Shown here: one piece after another, positions 17,411 through 25,917 of the stretch
Layout of the letters: every line of letters begins with the position of its first letter
Numbering within the stretch: the first letter of the stretch is position 1
Origin: Gemmatimonas aurantiaca T-27
GTDB lineage: Bacteria > Gemmatimonadota > Gemmatimonadetes > Gemmatimonadales > Gemmatimonadaceae
Length of the DNA stretch: 64,000 nt
Assembly (NCBI RefSeq): GCF_000010305.1
Contig: NC_012489.1
Coordinates: forward strand, 1,488,001 to 1,552,000
Reading direction: 5' to 3'
Notes under the pieces: generated by a model
Database searches by the model: none
What the model was told of the DNA's origin: nothing
The model's input: only the letters and a program-made list of their open reading frames with translations
Translations under genes and position numbers: made by a program

Positions 17411-17564
17411 AGACTGCTCCGGCGCTGTCCAACTCGTTGTTTTGCAACTCGTTAGGCTAACGACGCTGATTGGGGACCGTTTGTCGCGGAGCCCTGACAG
17501 GTCGGCAATGTAGTCATAGAGATGCCGCCGGGGCAATGGCGGTTCCCCCAAGAAGGAGTCCATC

Positions 17565-18071
17565 ATGGCCAAGACTGCACCGAAGACGCCCTTTCCTACC
17601 CGGGTCGACCTGTCCGCCGACATTCGCATGGCCATGGGCGTCCTGCTCAACCAGCGCCTCGCGGATTTCCTCGATCTCGAGCGGCAGGCCAAACACGCCC
17701 ACTGGAATGTGAAGGGCATCCACTTCGAACAGTTACACGAGCTGTTTGACGATGTGGCCGCACTCGCCGTGAAGTGGTCCGACGACCTCGCGGAGCGCGC
17801 GGTGCAGTTGGGCTGTGTGGCGGAAGGCTCCGTGCAAACGGTGGCCGAGCGCAGCAAACTGCCCGCATGCCCGATGAATGTCGAAACCCCCACGCAGTGG
17901 GTGATCGTGGTGGCCGATGCGCTGGCCGCCTGCGCCAACGCCGCCCGTGAGGATATCGATACGGCGGACGACGCTGGCGATGCGATCACGGCTGATCTGC
18001 TGACGCGCATCACGGGTGAAGCCGACAAACAACTCTGGTTTGTCGAAGCCCACCTCGAGAAACAGTCGTAA
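17565..18071 (+). CDS. dps: Dps-family DNA-binding ferritin
   Basis: A 168-aa Dps/ferritin-like protein. The diagnostic ferroxidase segment KHAHWNVKG...F..LHELFDDVA is at about residues 43-65, with the family's His and Asp/Glu ligands. Dps dodecamers bind DNA and oxidise and store iron, protecting against peroxide. The start is fixed by AAGGAG at 17553-17558, 6 nt before the ATG. It is a single gene, convergent with the M28 peptidase gene. Confidence 0.93.
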   Translation: MAKTAPKTPFPTRVDLSADIRMAMGVLLNQRLADFLDLERQAKHAHWNVKGIHFEQLHELFDDVAALAVKWSDDLAERAVQLGCVAEGSVQTVAERSKLPACPMNVETPTQWVIVVADALAACANAAREDIDTADDAGDAITADLLTRITGEADKQLWFVEAHLEKQS

Positions 18072-18083
18072 CGCGTAGCGCGA

Positions 18084-19820
18084 TCAGCGCGATCCGCGTG
18101 CGCGCAGCGAAGCGTCCCGCTGTGCCTTGAACTCGGATCCGGGCTTCCAGGTGGGCCAACTGGATCCCATCAGAATGCGGTAGCCGACATCGAGCATCAC
18201 CCGGGTGTCGGCTACCGCACCGGCGAGATCCCAATCGGGTCTCACTTCGTCGCTGGGTTGGTGAAAGTCGCGCGAGGTGTATTCGTCGCGTTTCTGTCGA
18301 CCGAATGCGGAATCCCGATCCACGAATTGCAGACCGTGGTGGGTGTACAGCACGGGGACACCACGCCGCGCCAGCTCGACATGTGAGGACCGATAGAAGA
18401 ACCCCTTCTCCGGCTCTGGATCGGGAACGATGCCACGACCGGAAGCGGCCAACGCATCGTTGAGGACGTCTTCAAGCGTGGTGCTGCCATGACCAATGAC
18501 CATCAGGTCCTTGGTACGTCCCCACGTATTGAAGCGGACGAGGTTGATGCCGGCCAGTACGTCCGAGAGTGGCACTGGGGGTTGTGCCGCAAAGTAGCGA
18601 GCACCCAACATGCCTTTTTCTTCACCGGTCAATGCCGCGAAGATCACCGACCGTTTGGGGCGGTTGGGCAGCGCCGTGAATCCCTTGGCAATGCTCAGCA
18701 ACTGCGACACACCTGACGCGTTGTCACGCGCGCCATTGAAAATCTGATCGCCTGTGGCCGATGTATCACGCCCGAGATGATCCCAATGGGCCGTGTAGAT
18801 CAGATACTCCTTGCGCAGCAGCGAGTCCGAACCTGGCAGCATGGCCACGACATTGCGGGATTGTACCGGGTAGCTCTCGCTGCGGACGCGAATGCGTGCG
18901 CGAGCACCCAGCGGCACCGGTTTGAAATCCTTCTGCCGCGCGGCCGCTTTCAAGGCCGCGAAGTTGAGGCCCGCCGCACTCAGCAGCTCCTCGGCGGGCC
19001 CCTGCCGCAGCCAGCCTTCGACAATCACGCGTGCCGCGCGCTGTTCTGGCGTATCGATGTCGAAGCTCTCTCGCGACCAGCCGTTGATCGCCACCGAAAA
19101 CGGATAGCCCGCTGGTCCCGTCTCGTGAATGATGAGTGCCGCCGCGGCCCCCCTGGCCGCCGCCGTTTCGATCTTGTAGGTCCACCGCCCGTAGTAGGTC
19201 ATGGCGTTGCCCCGGAACATGGTGCTGTCGAGCTTCGTGCTGTCACGCGGATCCGGTATTGCCGGATCGTTGATGAGCATCAGCACCACCTTGCCGCTGA
19301 GGTCCACGTTCTTGAAGTCGTCCCAACCGTACTCCGGCGCTTCCACGCCATATCCCACGAACACCATTTCGGCGTCGACATCCACGGTGGGTTGTCCTTG
19401 GCGCGAGACCACCACGTAGTCGTTGGGAAAGGCGAGAGGGAGCTGCCGCGAGCCGATGTGAAACGAGGCCTCGGGGTGCGGTGTGTAGGCACGCATGGTC
19501 ACGTATTGCACGAACGACCCATCCGGCATGCCACCGGAAAGACCCATGGCGCGGAATTGCGATTCGAGATACCGGACGGTCTTCTCTTCGCCGATCGTGG
19601 TGGGCGCCCGCCCTTCCAGCGAATCCGCACTCAGCACCTGCACGTGTCTGAGCAGATCGTCAGCCGTGATGGCGTCATACGCCACGCCGAGTACCGGGTC
19701 GGATGGTGTGTGCGGATCGGCGAATACGCTGCTGTTGTCTCCAGCACACCCGACCAGCAGTGCCGCACCAACCAACATCGGCCGCACGGTCATTCGGAGT
19801 GGAGTGCGTCGTCTGGACAT
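18084..19820 (-). CDS. M28-family peptidase lipoprotein with a substituted metal-ligand position
   Basis: The product (578 aa from this start) has an Arg-rich n-region and lipobox LVGC (Cys at residue 25). A PA-like insert is followed by a zinc-peptidase M28 domain: TAHWDHLG (His), NGARDNASGV (bridging Asp), LTGEEKGMLGA (catalytic Glu pair) and RSSHVELARRGVPVL (last His). In the conserved N-x-D motif this protein reads N-L-V (Val codon at 18537-18539), so one expected zinc ligand is missing, and the usual SDH is SSH. Alternative starts are 19841 and an internal Met. It is probably a periplasmic aminopeptidase-like protein, possibly with altered activity. Confidence 0.85.
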   Translation of the reverse strand: MSRRRTPLRMTVRPMLVGAALLVGCAGDNSSVFADPHTPSDPVLGVAYDAITADDLLRHVQVLSADSLEGRAPTTIGEEKTVRYLESQFRAMGLSGGMPDGSFVQYVTMRAYTPHPEASFHIGSRQLPLAFPNDYVVVSRQGQPTVDVDAEMVFVGYGVEAPEYGWDDFKNVDLSGKVVLMLINDPAIPDPRDSTKLDSTMFRGNAMTYYGRWTYKIETAAARGAAAALIIHETGPAGYPFSVAINGWSRESFDIDTPEQRAARVIVEGWLRQGPAEELLSAAGLNFAALKAAARQKDFKPVPLGARARIRVRSESYPVQSRNVVAMLPGSDSLLRKEYLIYTAHWDHLGRDTSATGDQIFNGARDNASGVSQLLSIAKGFTALPNRPKRSVIFAALTGEEKGMLGARYFAAQPPVPLSDVLAGINLVRFNTWGRTKDLMVIGHGSTTLEDVLNDALAASGRGIVPDPEPEKGFFYRSSHVELARRGVPVLYTHHGLQFVDRDSAFGRQKRDEYTSRDFHQPSDEVRPDWDLAGAVADTRVMLDVGYRILMGSSWPTWKPGSEFKAQRDASLRARGSR

Positions 19821-19866
19821 GATCGTGAAGAGGAAGGACATGAATTGATTCAGGTGATGCAATCGC

Positions 19867-21006
19867 TCAACGCCCTGCGGCGGTGAAGTCGAGGCGCCAG
19901 ATGCGGCCCTTTTCTCCACCAATCCACACCGTGCGACCGAACGCGCTGACACCGGTGGTGACGACGTTGGTGATCGTCGTCCATGTCCGGCCCGCGGTGG
20001 ACGAGTGGAACGCACCGCCATAGCTGACGGCGACCATCGCATCGGGACCAGCACCGGGCACCCAGGTCACACCGGACAGTGCGCCAGGCAAGGGGGGACG
20101 ATTGCCCAGCGTCCAGGTGCGACCACCATCCGTGGTGACGCCGACCACGTTGGTGGATGTGTCGGTGCGTAGCCGGTTGATATCGGCCGCTACGGCAACG
20201 CCGCGGTTGCCGACAAAGGACAGCCCGGTGAGTCCGGCCACGGTGCCACGCACCAATGGTGTCTCGAGCACGGACCATGTGGCGCCGGCGTCTGAGCTCT
20301 TGAAGAGTCGGGCACCCGGCGCACCGGTGGCGATGTACGCGGTGCGTGCATCCGCGTGGGTCACGCAAAGACCACTCGCGGCAAACGCGCCCTCACTGGG
20401 CAATGGCGCCGGCACAGCGCGCTCCGGAAGCAGTGACCAGGTACCTCCACCGTTGGTGGTGCGCAAGATATGCGTGCGCCCCGCGGCGGCATCGCCGAAC
20501 ACGATGCCTTCGGCTGCGGTGCCAAACGACAGGCAGTCATAAAACGCCGCACTGTCGCGATTGATGAATTGCAGCGCCCAGGTGGAGCCACCATCGCTGG
20601 TGCGATAGATGCGCGATGCCGTGCCGTTGCCAATGGAGAGCACCCACGCGGTGTCGGCGTCCACGGCGTATACATCGCGGAACTGCAGCGAATCACCAGC
20701 GGGTGTCAGGCGCCGCTGCCAGGTGGTTCCGCCGTCTTGTGTGCGCAGCACCACCCCGCCAGGCCCCGAGGCCCAGACGACGTTGGCGCTGGTGGCGTGC
20801 ACCGCCTGAATGAGTTGGGTGACGCCGCTCTGCTGCTCGGCGATTCGGGGGGCTGACACGCCCTGCGCTACGGCACCCCGCTGCGGAACAGTGGTCAGCA
20901 CCGCGGCCAAGCCAAGGATGGCGGCACGCGTCACGGGCGATGCGACCGGGCGAGCCGAGGCCGCTGTGCGCATCGTGCGGAGGGACTGGAGCAGAAAGAG
21001 GATCAT
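19867..21006 (-). CDS. Exported YCF48/BNR-type beta-propeller protein
   Basis: The 379-aa product has an N-terminal hydrophobic segment (ILGLAAVLTTVPQRGAVAQG) consistent with a signal peptide, and then at least five repeats of the sialidase/YCF48 kind, each with an S/T-x-D/N-x-G-x-T-W box (RTQDGGTTWQ, RTSDGGSTWA, RTTNGGGTWS, KSSDAGATWS, TTDGGRTWT). This makes a beta propeller; no glycosidase active-site residues were identified. The start at 21006 is preferred (weak GGGAG upstream); Met at 20973 is an alternative. It lies 46 bp upstream of the M28 gene on the same strand. Confidence 0.8.
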   Translation of the reverse strand: MILFLLQSLRTMRTAASARPVASPVTRAAILGLAAVLTTVPQRGAVAQGVSAPRIAEQQSGVTQLIQAVHATSANVVWASGPGGVVLRTQDGGTTWQRRLTPAGDSLQFRDVYAVDADTAWVLSIGNGTASRIYRTSDGGSTWALQFINRDSAAFYDCLSFGTAAEGIVFGDAAAGRTHILRTTNGGGTWSLLPERAVPAPLPSEGAFAASGLCVTHADARTAYIATGAPGARLFKSSDAGATWSVLETPLVRGTVAGLTGLSFVGNRGVAVAADINRLRTDTSTNVVGVTTDGGRTWTLGNRPPLPGALSGVTWVPGAGPDAMVAVSYGGAFHSSTAGRTWTTITNVVTTGVSAFGRTVWIGGEKGRIWRLDFTAAGR

Positions 21007-21082
21007 GCGCCAAACTATCTCCCGCCCGTGACACTCGGCAGAGTTTTTTCTGCGGAGCCGCCATTCTCTTGGCGAGATCAGT

Positions 21083-22603
21083 TCAGAACGTGATCCGCAG
21101 GGACGTGACGGGGCCAATGGACAGCGAGAATCGGCTGTCGCCTTCGTTCGACGATCGTGGCATCACGCCCCGCAGCGGCCCGGCATCAGCAGGCGGCGCA
21201 ATGAGGTGGTCGGCCGCGAGCAGACCAAGCAGACCACCGCTGGCGGCCAATGCGGCCACGCCACGCTCTTCGAAATCCGCCATGGCGGCAAATCCGGCGC
21301 CTATGAGTGCCCCTGCGATCCCGCCCAGTTGGGTGAGTGCGCCATCGGCACTCGTGCGATCCTTGCGACGCACAAAGACCCGGTCTGCGAACAAGGCGCC
21401 GGCCAGCACACCGGCCGTGGCCGCGCCATACGCCGCGCGGTCATCGAGCCCGCCATTGGCGAGGGCCGTGAGCCCCACGCCGCCAAGCATCGCGCTGGTG
21501 AGCACAACGCCTGCATCACCACTGGTCACATTGTAGGCCGCCCGGCGGGCATACCGCGGGCCGAGCGCATAGCCAACGACGCCGGCAACGATACTGGCTC
21601 CAATGGCCACTTTGCCCGCGGGGCGAAGGCTGTTGTCGGTGTGTCGATAGGGGCGTACTAGGCTCTCGCCTGGCCCCACCTCGCGACCGTCGAAGGCGCC
21701 ACTTGTGGCGGCGATACCGCCCGTGGTGAGCATCGCAAGGTCGGCAAACAGCCCCGCGCTGGCCGCTTCGCCATCACTGAGACCCCGTGCCTGCACGAAG
21801 CCGGCCGTGGTGCCTCCAATGGCACCAGCCAGCACCGACGAACCCCAGGCTGCGCCACCATTGGCTCCAGCGATGCCGGCGATCCCGAGGCCGATCAACG
21901 CACCCCGTGTGCCACCATGGGCTGAACGCAGCGCCTGTGCGCGGGTGACCGGTCGGTTCTTCACGATGCGGGCGGCGACAAAAAACGAAGCGCCAGCGCC
22001 GAGAAAATAGCCACCGCCAATGGCCGCGCCTCCCCCTTCACTGAACAAAGCTGCCGTCGCTGGTCCGTACGCGGCCAATCCGAGGAAGGTCTGGTTGCGG
22101 ACGAAGGCATTGCCCGCGGGCTGTGAGAGTTCCACGCCCGTGCCGCCCGTCCCCGCGCCAACCAGTCGCTCACTGCTGCGACCCACTGCCACCAGTCCGG
22201 CCTCCACCGCGCGGGAGAGAGCCGTCACGGCCGATTCGTCGAGCGCGTAGCGCGCGATGCTGGCGTCGGTGCGTTGGACCACCAGCACGGCCGCACCCTG
22301 CTCGCCGCGATAGAGGCGTGCTTCACGAAACCCACCCGAGACCGGCCATGCGGGTGCGGTGAGGGAAAGTCTCGACGCGAGCGATGGCGTGATGGTGGTG
22401 ATGCGGCCCGCCGAATCAAAGGGCAGCGCGGTTTCGATGACCGGCGCGACCTGCGCGGTGAGTGGCGCCACGATCGGACCGATCGATGCGGTCGCCATGA
22501 GTGCGGCGCTGAGCAGCGCCAACGGCAACGCACGGCGCAGGATCTGTCGCGCAGGAACGATCAGGAGGGAGGGAGGCATTGATCGCGGAGGGAATGGAGA
22601 CAT
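21083..22603 (-). CDS. Gly/Ala-rich exported protein of unknown function
   Basis: The 506-aa product has a long basic N-terminus and a hydrophobic segment (ALPLALLSAALMATASIGP) that looks like a signal peptide ending near LTAQ. The rest is rich in Gly and Ala, with many short hydrophobic Gly-zipper stretches (for example AIGGGYFLGAGASFFVAARI, GALIGLGIAGIAG, AGALIGAGFAAMAD). This may be a multi-pass or membrane-inserted domain. I do not recognise the family. Met at 22579 is an alternative start. Confidence 0.65.
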   Translation of the reverse strand: MSPFPPRSMPPSLLIVPARQILRRALPLALLSAALMATASIGPIVAPLTAQVAPVIETALPFDSAGRITTITPSLASRLSLTAPAWPVSGGFREARLYRGEQGAAVLVVQRTDASIARYALDESAVTALSRAVEAGLVAVGRSSERLVGAGTGGTGVELSQPAGNAFVRNQTFLGLAAYGPATAALFSEGGGAAIGGGYFLGAGASFFVAARIVKNRPVTRAQALRSAHGGTRGALIGLGIAGIAGANGGAAWGSSVLAGAIGGTTAGFVQARGLSDGEAASAGLFADLAMLTTGGIAATSGAFDGREVGPGESLVRPYRHTDNSLRPAGKVAIGASIVAGVVGYALGPRYARRAAYNVTSGDAGVVLTSAMLGGVGLTALANGGLDDRAAYGAATAGVLAGALFADRVFVRRKDRTSADGALTQLGGIAGALIGAGFAAMADFEERGVAALAASGGLLGLLAADHLIAPPADAGPLRGVMPRSSNEGDSRFSLSIGPVTSLRITF

Positions 22604-22737
22604 CGTGCGGGATGACCCTGGCATTGGGCGGGCCTGACACAAGATACGCGGGGGCGTGCAGTGGGTTCCCGTCGATGAGTCGATCGCCGGTACGACAATG
22701 CCCCCGATCCGCAGGGCGAATCAGGGGCATGTCACAG

Positions 22738-22824
22738 CGGGGAGGGTGGGATTCGAACCCACGGAACCGTTGCCGGCTCGCCGGTTTTCAAGACCGGAGC
22801 GATCGACCACTCTGCCACCTCCCC
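22738..22824 (-). tRNA. tRNA-Ser (anticodon TGA)
   Basis: An 87-nt class II tRNA on the minus strand: acceptor GGGGAGG/CCTCCCC with discriminator G, anticodon loop CTTGAAA (anticodon complement at 22798-22800), a long variable arm and the T-arm GGGTTCGAATCCC. It reads UCA and related codons. CCA is not encoded. Confidence 0.96.
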
Positions 22825-23023
22825 AAGAGGGCCATCAATGGCCTATTTCAACAACTGGGGAACGTAATGGCTGTCTCGTCACCACGCCATTTCGCGTCGC
22901 AGAAATTGTCCCGATCCACCGTCGATACGACCAGATCGCAACGCTGGCTACGTTGAGGCATGCAGCCCGGGGTGTGTTGGGCGAAGCTCGCAGCGATGCG
23001 CCCCATAGAGCAGGGATTGCGGT

Positions 23024-23329
23024 TCAAGCGGGTTGAGGCCCATCGTAGCCTTCGATCACGATGAGGTCCATGTGTGATACTGGCTGTCGGATTTTGATGG
23101 CTGCCTGATAGCCTTCTGAATGATAACAATCCAGTGCGGCTTGATAGCTTGGAAATTCGACAATGACGTTGCGTGATCGGCTGTTTCCTTCGGGATTGAT
23201 GAACTGCCCGCCCCGAACCAACATGCGCCCACCATATGCTCCGATGGGTTCTGCGTTGGAAGCCACATAGCCCTTGTACGTTTCCACATCGTCGACGTCC
23301 ACCCGCGCGATCCAGTACCCTTTTGCCAT
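23024..23329 (-). CDS. DUF1330 protein
   Basis: A 101-aa cytosolic protein with the DUF1330 pattern: AKGYWIARVDV at the start, YGGRMLVRGG in the middle, NVIVEFPSYQAALDCYHSEG and the ending VIEGYDGPQ. The family has a dimeric alpha/beta-barrel (ferredoxin-like) fold; its reaction is unknown. It lies downstream of the SMR gene on the same strand with an 88-bp gap. Confidence 0.9.
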   Translation of the reverse strand: MAKGYWIARVDVDDVETYKGYVASNAEPIGAYGGRMLVRGGQFINPEGNSRSRNVIVEFPSYQAALDCYHSEGYQAAIKIRQPVSHMDLIVIEGYDGPQPA

Positions 23330-23417
23330 GGGTCATTCCGTGAAGAGTGTGAAGGAGTGACTCGTGCGTCTCTCGCGTGACCGTACCCGAAAACACGTGA
23401 TCGAGTGCTTGGTGTCG

Positions 23418-23747
23418 TCAATGCGCCGATGACTTGGACAACGTATTCATGATCACCACGCCCGCCACGATCAGCGCCATGCCGACGATGGCCGGAGTGT
23501 CCAGGCGTTGTCCCTGGAACATCCATGCGACCAGCGAGATCAGCACAATGCCCGCGCCCGACCAGATGGCATAGGCGAGACCGGTGGGAATGGTCTTGAG
23601 TGTCAGCGACAGGAAATAGAAGGCGATCACATAGCCCAGAGCGGTGATCAGACTCCAGGAGAGCTTGCTGAATCCGTCCGACTGTTTCATCGCAGACGTC
23701 GCAATGACTTCCGCGACGATGGCAACACCGAGATAGAGGTACTTCAT
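23418..23747 (-). CDS. Small multidrug resistance (SMR) transporter
   Basis: A 109-aa protein of four membrane helices with the SMR essential Glu in helix 1 ([11 protein letters not shown], residue 13), the helix-2 to helix-3 segment [16 protein letters not shown], and [18 protein letters not shown] dimers exchange protons for quaternary ammonium compounds or guanidinium. A 17-bp tandem duplication covers the start codon (23732-23765), creating a second ATG upstream that reads MKYLYP and stops, with its TGA overlapping the true ATG. The Shine-Dalgarno AAGGG (23771-23775) is at proper distance only from the upstream ATG. Confidence 0.92.
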   Translation of the reverse strand: MKYLYLGVAIVAEVIATSAMKQSDGFSKLSWSLITALGYVIAFYFLSLTLKTIPTGLAYAIWSGAGIVLISLVAWMFQGQRLDTPAIVGMALIVAGVVIMNTLSKSSAH

Positions 23748-23765
23748 GGATAGAGGTACTTCATG
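23732..23765 (-). repeat. 17-bp tandem duplication over the SMR start codon
   Basis: Copies at 23732-23748 and 23749-23765 are identical. Each contains a complete ATG and the first codons of the SMR gene, so the upstream copy creates a 6-codon minimal frame (23764 to 23744) ending in an ATGA overlap with the real start at 23747. Confidence 0.95.
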
Positions 23766-23894
23766 GGATGCCCTTGAAGGAGTTCCCCAAAGTTACGTAC
23801 AAGAGAAGAGTGGCTGGAAGAGCTGATGCCCTCCGCAATTGTACCGCGCTGCGACACCCGGATCCAACATCGTCAACACGGCGCATCTTCACGA

Positions 23895-24650
23895 CTATCC
23901 AAGACCTCCTCCCGTTCGTAGAAATTCGGCGAACTCTTCGGGTAGCTCTGCCATGCGAAGTCCGGCAATCGTGGATTCGATGTCATAGGGGACGCGGACG
24001 AACTCGACCTGCGGGTCTGGCGATTCACCTAGCGTCAGCCGCACATACCCTGCCATCCAGTTTCCATCCTTGGGACGGCCGACACTGCCCGCATTGATGA
24101 AATGCTTACCTGCAACATGTCGATGCCATGGCTTGTGGGTATGCCCAAACGCCAGAACATCTCCCGGACGCATACGCACCTCCTCTGCCATCCTGAGACA
24201 GAATGCGTCAGGCCGCTCCTCGGTCCAGTAGAGGGTGTTGAGTGTCGGTGTACCGTGCACAAGGATCAACCGGGGACCGTTCGTGTGTCCTCCCAATGGC
24301 CGGAGGTCCATGGAGAATGGCAACGCACCCAGATACCGCCGGTGTTCCGCGTCGATGACAGATCGGGTGTACTCGAAGCTGATGTGCGCGAGTGTCTCCT
24401 GTCGCGGGCTTTCAGACTTGCAGCCACAGTGTTTGTACGCCGATGCGACCGTTGAGTCATAGTTGCCGGCGATGCCCGCTATCCCTCGTGTACGCAGTCG
24501 ATCTATGACCGCATGAGGATTGCTGGCGTATCCCACCAGATCGCCCAGATGGTAAATGGCTTCTGCATCGCCTGCAGCATCGATGTCAGCGAGCACGGCA
24601 TCCAGCGCCTCAATGTTGGCATGGATATCGGAGATGAGTGCAATGCGCAC
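23895..24650 (-). CDS. Calcineurin-like metallophosphoesterase linked to arsM
   Basis: A 251-aa phosphoesterase with all family metal motifs in order: SDIHANIEAL (D-x-H), HLGDLVGY (GD), AGNYDS (GN-x-D), VHGTP (H) and GHTHKPW (GH-x-H). It belongs to the YfcE/MJ0936-like group that cleaves phosphodiesters or phosphomonoesters. A Cys-Gly-Cys pair (YKHCGCKS) shortly after the GNYD motif is unusual and could bind metal or arsenite. It starts 6 bp after arsM ends, so it is very likely in the arsenic transcript; its substrate is unknown. Confidence 0.88.
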   Translation of the reverse strand: MRIALISDIHANIEALDAVLADIDAAGDAEAIYHLGDLVGYASNPHAVIDRLRTRGIAGIAGNYDSTVASAYKHCGCKSESPRQETLAHISFEYTRSVIDAEHRRYLGALPFSMDLRPLGGHTNGPRLILVHGTPTLNTLYWTEERPDAFCLRMAEEVRMRPGDVLAFGHTHKPWHRHVAGKHFINAGSVGRPKDGNWMAGYVRLTLGESPDPQVEFVRVPYDIESTIAGLRMAELPEEFAEFLRTGGGLG

Positions 24651-24656
24651 GGTGCT

Positions 24657-25520
24657 TCACGGACAGCAGTCAGGACCACAGCAGCTCTTCGGTTTGGTCG
24701 CACGCACAAAGGCGGCCATGATCTTGCCGTCCATCGCAGCGACATGTGCCGTGTCCAATCTGGACTCGGTGAGGAACTGCTGGGCATCTTCAACGCGATA
24801 GACACGTGTGGGTTCGATATCTGCATCCGTGAATCCCGCACCGGCGAGCAGTCGATAGAACTCAGCTTCCTCCAATGCACCAGCAACGCAGCCCACCCAC
24901 AGCTCCATACTGCGGCGCACATCGTCGGGCATCGTGCCACGCACCACCACATCACTCACGGCAAACCGACCGCCGGGCCTGAGTACCCGGAATGCCTCGT
25001 TGATCACCATCTCCTTGTCGCCAGAGAGATTGATGACACAATTGGAGATGATCACGTCCACCGAGTTGTCTGGCAACGGAATCGCTTCGATGTGGCCTTT
25101 GAGAAATTGCACATTGGTGACGCCCGCTTCCTCCGCATTTTGCCGAGCGAGGGCGAGCATATCATCCGTCATATCCAGGCCAAACACCTTACCTGTTGCG
25201 CCGACGCGTCGGGCAGACAGAATGACGTCGATGCCACCTCCCGAGCCCAGATCCAGCACCGTCTCTCCCTCGGCCAGTTCGGCCAGCGCCGTGGGATTCC
25301 CGCAACCCAGAGAGGCCAGCACGGCATTGTCCGGCAGCTCACTGGTCTCGCCACTCACGTAGAGATTCGATGTGATCGGATCAACGCTGCCGTTGAAAGC
25401 CGTGCCGCCGCAGCACGAACTGGCAGGGCCACAGTTCGCCGAACCCTCCGATTGCAAGACTCTCCGTGCGGCCTCGCCGTACTTCTCCCGCACGATATTG
25501 GTCACCGCAGAATCGGTCAT
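24657..25520 (-). CDS. arsM: Arsenite S-adenosylmethionine methyltransferase ArsM
   Basis: A 287-aa class I methyltransferase with the SAM motif VLDLGSGGGIDV and the four cysteines expected of ArsM: N-terminal cysteines in NCGPASSCCGG, Cys in LASLGCGNP, Cys in SNCVINLS and Cys in WVGCVAGAL. The C-terminus ends in a CCGPDCC cluster. It methylates trivalent arsenic to mono-, di- and trimethyl forms using SAM and thiols. The start at 25520 has GGGG 7-10 nt upstream. An ArsR-type operator at 25531-25546 lies directly in front of it. Confidence 0.95.
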   Translation of the reverse strand: MTDSAVTNIVREKYGEAARRVLQSEGSANCGPASSCCGGTAFNGSVDPITSNLYVSGETSELPDNAVLASLGCGNPTALAELAEGETVLDLGSGGGIDVILSARRVGATGKVFGLDMTDDMLALARQNAEEAGVTNVQFLKGHIEAIPLPDNSVDVIISNCVINLSGDKEMVINEAFRVLRPGGRFAVSDVVVRGTMPDDVRRSMELWVGCVAGALEEAEFYRLLAGAGFTDADIEPTRVYRVEDAQQFLTESRLDTAHVAAMDGKIMAAFVRATKPKSCCGPDCCP

Positions 25521-25530
25521 CAGAAACCCC

Positions 25531-25546
25531 ATCAAAAAATGTTGAT
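25531..25546 (-). promoter_or_regulatory. ArsR-type operator in front of arsM
   Basis: The sequence ATCAA-N6-TTGAT occurs between arsR and arsM, 10 bp upstream of the arsM start codon. It has the same half-sites and spacing as the operator in the arsR promoter at 25923-25938. Confidence 0.75.
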
Positions 25547-25587
25547 ATGTTGAGTGCGGAACGACGCACGGGGCCGATCGATGCCAT

Positions 25588-25911
25588 TCAACCGCAGCAG
25601 TTGGCGATTGGGGGCGATTTCCGCCGGGAAGGACGAAGGGTCACGATCAGCGTCTGCATTTCCATCAGCACCTCAGGAACGATCTGGTAGTATGACCAGC
25701 GCCCTTCTTTGCGATCGGTCACCAGCCCGGCATCACGCAACACCCGAAGGTGGAACGACAAACGGGACTGCGCCGCGTCGAGCTCATCCTGCAGGTCACA
25801 CACACACCGTTCTCCATCCGTCAGCATATGGAGAATGCCCAGACGCGTCTCGTCGGAGAGTGCATGAAACAGTTGCGCCGATCGGGTCAGGTTGGGGGCG
25901 GTGGCTGGCAT
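25588..25911 (-). CDS. arsR: ArsR-family metalloregulatory repressor
   Basis: A 107-aa winged-helix protein: LFHALSDETRLGILHMLTDG, then ERCVCDLQ, which holds the Cys-x-Cys arsenite-sensing pair of helix alpha-3, then QSRLSFHLRVLRDAGLV (recognition helix) and the wing DRKEGRWSYYQI. It represses its own promoter until As(III) or Sb(III) binds. The ATG at 25911 is placed 6 nt after the -10 box, so the mRNA is expected to be leaderless. arsM follows 67 bp downstream. Confidence 0.95.
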   Translation of the reverse strand: MPATAPNLTRSAQLFHALSDETRLGILHMLTDGERCVCDLQDELDAAQSRLSFHLRVLRDAGLVTDRKEGRWSYYQIVPEVLMEMQTLIVTLRPSRRKSPPIANCCG

Positions 25912-25917
25912 AGTTTA

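Noticed and set aside
22579-22956. 125-aa plus-strand frame through tRNA-Ser(TGA)
   Set aside because: It crosses a clear tRNA gene on the other strand and resembles no protein.
23732-23765. Target-site duplication from a transposon
   Set aside because: The two 17-bp copies are directly adjacent with nothing between them; slippage explains them better.
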